From: Thalassospira sp. TSL5-1
GTDB lineage: Bacteria > Pseudomonadota > Alphaproteobacteria > Rhodospirillales > Thalassospiraceae
Length of the DNA stretch: 64,000 bases
Reading direction: 5' to 3'
Assembly: GCF_001907695.1 (NCBI RefSeq)
Contig: NZ_KV880637.1
Location: 1,178,001 to 1,242,000, forward strand
In this document: in pieces, positions 60,937-64,000 of the stretch
How positions within the stretch are numbered: the stretch's first letter is position 1
How the letters are laid out: every line of letters starts with the position of its first letter
The notes under the pieces: model-generated
What the model saw: the letters and a program-made list of their open reading frames with translations, nothing else
Told to the model about the DNA's origin: nothing
The model's database searches: none
Made by a program: the position numbers and the translations under genes

Positions 60937-61071
60937 AACTGTGCTAACGGGCGAAACTTTATGCAAATCAGCGATTTGTCATGATTTCGCCCGTTTTGGT
61001 TTGCATCTTTTGGCGCAGCAAGATCAGATGTTGTTTTAACATTTGGTCCCCAAGACAGAGCGGAGCAGATC

Positions 61072-61308
61072 ATGAGCAAGTCGGACATGACCAAAGACAT
61101 GCCTGTCTGGCATAATCCTGACGGTGCACCGCTATCCTGCGTTGAGAAGATCAAGGTTCTGAACGAAAATTTCGTCGAACTGCGGGCGATGATGCAGGAC
61201 GCATTGGAAGATGCCCTGTTGATGGGATGTGATGAAGAACAGTTTCGCGCTGTGTTGCGCGATGTTGTTGCAGAACTGGAAAATCCCTACGGGACGGCGG
61301 AGAAATAA
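61072..61308 (+). CDS. Small conserved-looking hypothetical protein
   Basis: 78 aa. MSKSDMTKDMPVWHNPDGAP, SCVEKIKVLNENFVELRAMM, QDALEDALLMGCDEEQFRAV. Helical, acidic, soluble, no membrane segment. It lies between mlaD and the DUF2155 gene, with AGCGGAGCAG just before the ATG and 5 bp between its stop and the next start, so it is clearly in the operon. I do not recognise a named family. Confidence 0.75.
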   Translation: MSKSDMTKDMPVWHNPDGAPLSCVEKIKVLNENFVELRAMMQDALEDALLMGCDEEQFRAVLRDVVAELENPYGTAEK

Positions 61309-61313
61309 TCCCA

Positions 61314-61757
61314 ATGACTGTAAAATCCCTGCTGGCAACGGGCGTGTTGACCGCCAGTTTGATGGCCGGTTTTATCCATAATGCGTCCGCGCTGGATTAT
61401 CGCAAGGCCGATGTCGCGCAGCTTCAGGGGCTTGATAAAATTACGGCGCGTATTTCCACCTTTGAAGTACCGGTGGGGCAAAGTGTTAATTTCGGCTCGC
61501 TGACCATTAAGGTGGATGCCTGTTATCGTACCCCGCCCGAAGAACGGCCCGAAAGTGCCAGCTTCCTTGAGATTACCGACCATCGTTCCGAAGATAAAAC
61601 CGATGTCGAGGTTTTTGATGGCTGGATGTTTGCTTCCACGCCGGGGCTTTCAGCACTTCAGCATCCGGTTTATGATGTTTGGGTCAAGGAATGCCTGGAT
61701 GCCAGTGACGAGGCCCCGTCGGGCAATGATGCGATGCCGCCGGAAAATAATGGCTGA
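61314..61757 (+). CDS. DUF2155 secreted protein
   Basis: 147 aa. Signal peptide (SLLATGVLTASLMAGFIHNA, cleavage near SALDY). The DUF2155 domain follows: LQGLDKITARISTFEVPVGQ, FGSLTIKVDACYRTPPEERP, FDGWMFASTPGLSALQHPVYDVWV (two adjacent pieces) and a late Cys, giving a probable disulfide between the two mature Cys. Periplasmic, function unknown; often linked to NDUFA12 and mlaD in alphaproteobacteria. It ends with an acidic, Asn/Pro-rich tail and a strong terminator. Confidence 0.9.
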   Translation: MTVKSLLATGVLTASLMAGFIHNASALDYRKADVAQLQGLDKITARISTFEVPVGQSVNFGSLTIKVDACYRTPPEERPESASFLEITDHRSEDKTDVEVFDGWMFASTPGLSALQHPVYDVWVKECLDASDEAPSGNDAMPPENNG

Positions 61758-61824
61758 TCCGGCATAAGGCCGTTCATCGGAATCTTTGTCCGGTTTTCCA
61801 TATGTCCGCGAAGCTAAAATAGAT

Positions 61825-61860
61825 AAAACCCGCCACGTCAAAATGGCGGGTTTTGTTTTT
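61825..61860. terminator. Bidirectional intrinsic terminator
   Basis: AAAACCCGCCA / TGGCGGGTTTT with an 8-nt loop followed by GTTTTT. It serves the NDUFA12-mlaD-DUF2155 operon and, on the other strand, the YpfH-like gene. Confidence 0.9.
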
Positions 61861-61896
61861 GGGGGGGCAAAGCGGGTGGCAAAATGCCACCCTATG

Positions 61897-62592
61897 TCAT
61901 GACAGTTTTTCACTCAGAAAACGTGCCGCGATTGTCAGCCCTTCGCCATCAATGCCATGTGGCAGGCCGGGGCGTTCGTGATAGCTGACGTCAAAGCCGT
62001 TTTCGGCGAGTGCCGTCTGCGCCAATTGTGATGCCTGAACCGGTACAACCGGGTCGTCGCTGCCGTGGATCAGGGTGACGGGCGGGCGCGATTTGATTTC
62101 GCTTGCAAGGGTATCGCTGCCCAGCAAGGCCCCGGAAAAACCGACAACACCGGCAATTTTCTGCGCATAACGTGGTGCCAGTTGCAGGGCCATCATGGTG
62201 CCCTGGGAAAATCCGACCAGAGCGAGATGATCTGCACTCAGCTTATGGCGTGCTAGCACGTCTTCGATGAAGGCGGCAATTGATGTGGTATTTTCCCGTG
62301 CGCCTTGGGTCAGTGCCTTTAGCGCGCTTGGCATGGTTTCGGCATTGCGGCGCAAAAATTCGGGATCATAGGACGCCAGGCTGAACCATTGCCGCCCGAA
62401 CGGCGACATTTCGCAAGGGTGGGGGGCATTGGGCGCGTAAAAAGCGGTATCTGGCAGGAACTTTGCCAATTCCGGGGCCAGACCAATCAGGTCGGCGCCA
62501 TCGGCGCCATAACCGTGCAAAAAAATCACGATGCTTTTGGTTGTTCCCGATACAGCCGGAAATTCCGGCCCTTCAAGGGCAGTTTGCGACAT
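61897..62592 (-). CDS. Carboxylesterase/phospholipase of the YpfH type (alpha/beta-hydrolase)
   Basis: 231 aa. IVIFLHGYGADGADLIGLAP (oxyanion HG, residues about 22-41), nucleophile elbow LALVGFSQGTMMALQ with Ser near 125, catalytic Asp in LIHGSDDPVVPVQAS, and His in RPGLPHGIDGEGL. Typical of the small cytosolic esterases related to acyl-protein thioesterase and YpfH. The physiological substrate is unknown. Monocistronic. Confidence 0.92.
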   Translation of the reverse strand: MSQTALEGPEFPAVSGTTKSIVIFLHGYGADGADLIGLAPELAKFLPDTAFYAPNAPHPCEMSPFGRQWFSLASYDPEFLRRNAETMPSALKALTQGARENTTSIAAFIEDVLARHKLSADHLALVGFSQGTMMALQLAPRYAQKIAGVVGFSGALLGSDTLASEIKSRPPVTLIHGSDDPVVPVQASQLAQTALAENGFDVSYHERPGLPHGIDGEGLTIAARFLSEKLS

Positions 62593-63089
62593 GTGTGCGT
62601 TCCCGAAATATAATCACGTAAACCCGCACCCTGCCGGAAACCCTTGTTTAGGGCAAGGGTTTGTACCCGATTGTCTTAAATCGGGTTTTAAATGTGGATA
62701 AGGCTGTGGATAAAATATCGTGTGTGCTGGGGGCGCGAAATACCCCATTTTGGAATGATCTTTTATAAAGCCCGCCAATTATGGAATTTTTCCGAAATAA
62801 CACTCTTGGGTTGATATGCCTTTGAGGTTTAGGCGATTTGTGGGTAAGCGGTTTTTATCTGTGCTGTATATGATCCTGATATGCTTTTCGATGTATATTG
62901 GATACAAATAACAATCTATCGATAATGCACTGAAATTGACGCAAGTTTTCCTGTCACTTGCCTGGTTTTGGCAAACAAACCTCGCCATGCCGGAGATTGC
63001 GGGATATGACATGAGAATAATTGGAAAACGCCAGTTATTCGGTTGTTATTCAACATTGCCGAAGATTTTTCAGGACTGATGAGGGATCA
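62593..63089. other. 497-bp A/T-rich intergenic region with two DnaA-box nonamers
   Basis: Left part: two small hairpins (CCCTTG/CAAGGG at 62641-62659; ACCCGATT/AATCGGGT followed by TTTT at 62665-62690). Then two perfect TGTGGATAA nonamers (62693-62701 and 62705-62713), and a related TGTGGGTAA at about 62839. The rest is A/T-rich with no convincing gene; the promoter of the MATE gene lies at the right end. Confidence 0.5.
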
Positions 63090-64000
63090 ATGCCAATTTC
63101 TCGCCGCTGGTTGGGTAAAGGGGACAGGCGCGTTCTTGCACTTACGGTTCCCATCATTCTGTCCAATGCCACAGTACCGTTGTTGGGTGCGGTTGATACC
63201 GCCGTGGTGGGGCACCTCGATAGCCCACACTACATTGGTGCGGTTGCCGTCGGGGCGTTGATTTTCAGTTATGTTTTCTGGAGCTTCGGTTTCTTGCGCA
63301 TGGCCACCACCGGGCTTGCTGCCCAGGCATCGGGTCGGCGTGATGCGCAGGAAGTACGGGCTGTTTTTGCCCGTGGGGCGATGATTGCGGTTGCTGGCGG
63401 GGCCTTGGTGATGCTGCTGCAATGGCCGATTATTGAGCTTGCCATGCGGTTGATAGCACCGACTCCTGACGTTGAGGCCGCCGCCCGGGATTATTTTCAT
63501 GTTCGTATTTGGGCATCCCCGGCAACCTTGATGCAATATTGCATGTTGGGCTGGTTGCTGGCGATGCGGGACAGCCGGGCGGTATTTATTTTTCAGGTTG
63601 TTTTGAACTCGCTTAATATCGTGCTGGATATTCTGTTTGTGCAGGGCTTTGGCTGGGATGTGCGCGGGGTGGCCGGGGCAACCGTGATTGCCGATTATTC
63701 CGGCGTTATTCTGGGCTGGTTTTTAATGCAGCCGCATTTAAAGCGGCTGGGTGGGCGCTGGCGCGATGTGGTGCTGTTTGACCGCATCCGCTTGTTGCGT
63801 CTGATGAAGGTCAATGGTGACATTTTTATTCGCACTCTGGCACTGACATCGGCCTTTGCCCTGTTCACAACCTTTAGTGCCCGTTTTGGCGAAGTGACCC
63901 TGGCGGCCAACGCGGTTTTGCAAAATTTCCTGATGTTTGCCTCCTTTGCGCTGGATGGCTTTGCCCATGCGGCTGAAACCCTGGTGGGGCAGGCTTATGG
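63090..64000 (+). CDS. MATE-family efflux transporter (DinF-like), truncated by the window edge
   Basis: 303 codons to the window end, no stop. MPISRRWLGKGDRRVLALTV, PIILSNATVPLLGAVDTAVV, GHLDSPHYIGAVAVGALIFS, then FLRMATTGLAAQASGRRDAQ: the DinF-type MATE start with the membrane-embedded Asp of GAVDTAVVGH. At least eight helices are present, with LFVQGFGWDVRGVAGATVIA and LTSAFALFTTFSARFGEVTL further on. Exports drugs or metabolites in exchange for Na+ or H+. GAGGGA lies just before the ATG. Confidence 0.93.
   Translation, partial: MPISRRWLGKGDRRVLALTVPIILSNATVPLLGAVDTAVVGHLDSPHYIGAVAVGALIFSYVFWSFGFLRMATTGLAAQASGRRDAQEVRAVFARGAMIAVAGGALVMLLQWPIIELAMRLIAPTPDVEAAARDYFHVRIWASPATLMQYCMLGWLLAMRDSRAVFIFQVVLNSLNIVLDILFVQGFGWDVRGVAGATVIADYSGVILGWFLMQPHLKRLGGRWRDVVLFDRIRLLRLMKVNGDIFIRTLALTSAFALFTTFSARFGEVTLAANAVLQNFLMFASFALDGFAHAAETLVGQAY

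Noticed and set aside
62593-63089. Chromosomal replication origin
   Set aside because: Only two perfect DnaA boxes and no typical origin-linked genes; kept as a low-score observation and not annotated as an origin.

Overview
The window looks like chromosomal DNA of a marine or free-living alphaproteobacterium. A Thalassospira-like member of the Rhodospirillales is my best guess, made from gene content and protein flavour without any database search. Supporting signs are an NDUFA12-type complex I subunit followed by mlaD and a DUF2155 gene, a B12-dependent ribonucleotide reductase, an alphaproteobacterial UbiH/UbiL-type hydroxylase, an MmgR-like sRNA, and a G+C content near 55-60 % in most genes. 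Genes are dense on both strands, mostly in short operons with ATGA overlaps and clear intrinsic terminators.

Layout, left to right. 0-8 kb: a truncated secreted protein; glmM, thiD, a DinB-fold protein and a small secreted protein in one direction; an AEC permease; a GmhB-like phosphatase converging on a TPR/O-GlcNAc-transferase-like protein; then a gap with a possible minus-strand small RNA. 8-14 kb: ilvD, a LysE exporter, alanine dehydrogenase with a divergent Lrp/AsnC regulator, and a TetR regulator. 14-21 kb: a polyamine module with two tandem potF binding-protein genes, potG, potH, potI and a PuuA-like glutamine-synthetase-family ligase. 21-27.3 kb: a probable D-glutamate catabolic pair (dgcN, dgcA), a membrane diguanylate cyclase, an MmgR/alpha-r8-like sRNA, a PAT-type acetyltransferase and an N-formylglutamate amidohydrolase. 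27.5-33.2 kb: two identical tRNA-Val genes, a SemiSWEET transporter, then the accessory island.

The island is the most interesting part. It has a polymorphic-toxin-like protein with an A/T-rich C-terminal tip, followed by seven tandem paralogous ~100-aa genes at a regular 464-470 bp period (one interval 434 bp), which are best explained as an immunity-gene array. One interval holds a degraded fragment of the toxin gene's N-terminal coding region, and other spacers resemble the toxin gene's last codons. The toxin's own N-terminus is separated from the rest by a one-base frame break. Together these suggest an array built by repeated toxin/immunity duplication and decay.

33-45 kb: a Dabb protein, an RbbA-type ABC-2 export operon (HlyD, double-ATPase/permease, permease), a YdiJ-like FAD/Fe-S dehydrogenase with a divergent LysR, a patatin, and a NodL/Maa-type acetyltransferase. 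45-55 kb: a secreted hypothetical, the UbiH/UbiL-type hydroxylase, SMR, LysE and EamA transporters, a hydrolase, another LysR, RidA, YjbQ, a DODA-type dioxygenase, a DUF3185 protein and an isochorismatase-fold protein whose nucleophile position is Ser. 55-64 kb: nrdJ with two NrdR-box-like palindromes upstream, the NDUFA12-mlaD-DUF2155 cluster, a YpfH-like esterase, an intergenic region with two perfect DnaA-box nonamers, and a truncated MATE transporter.
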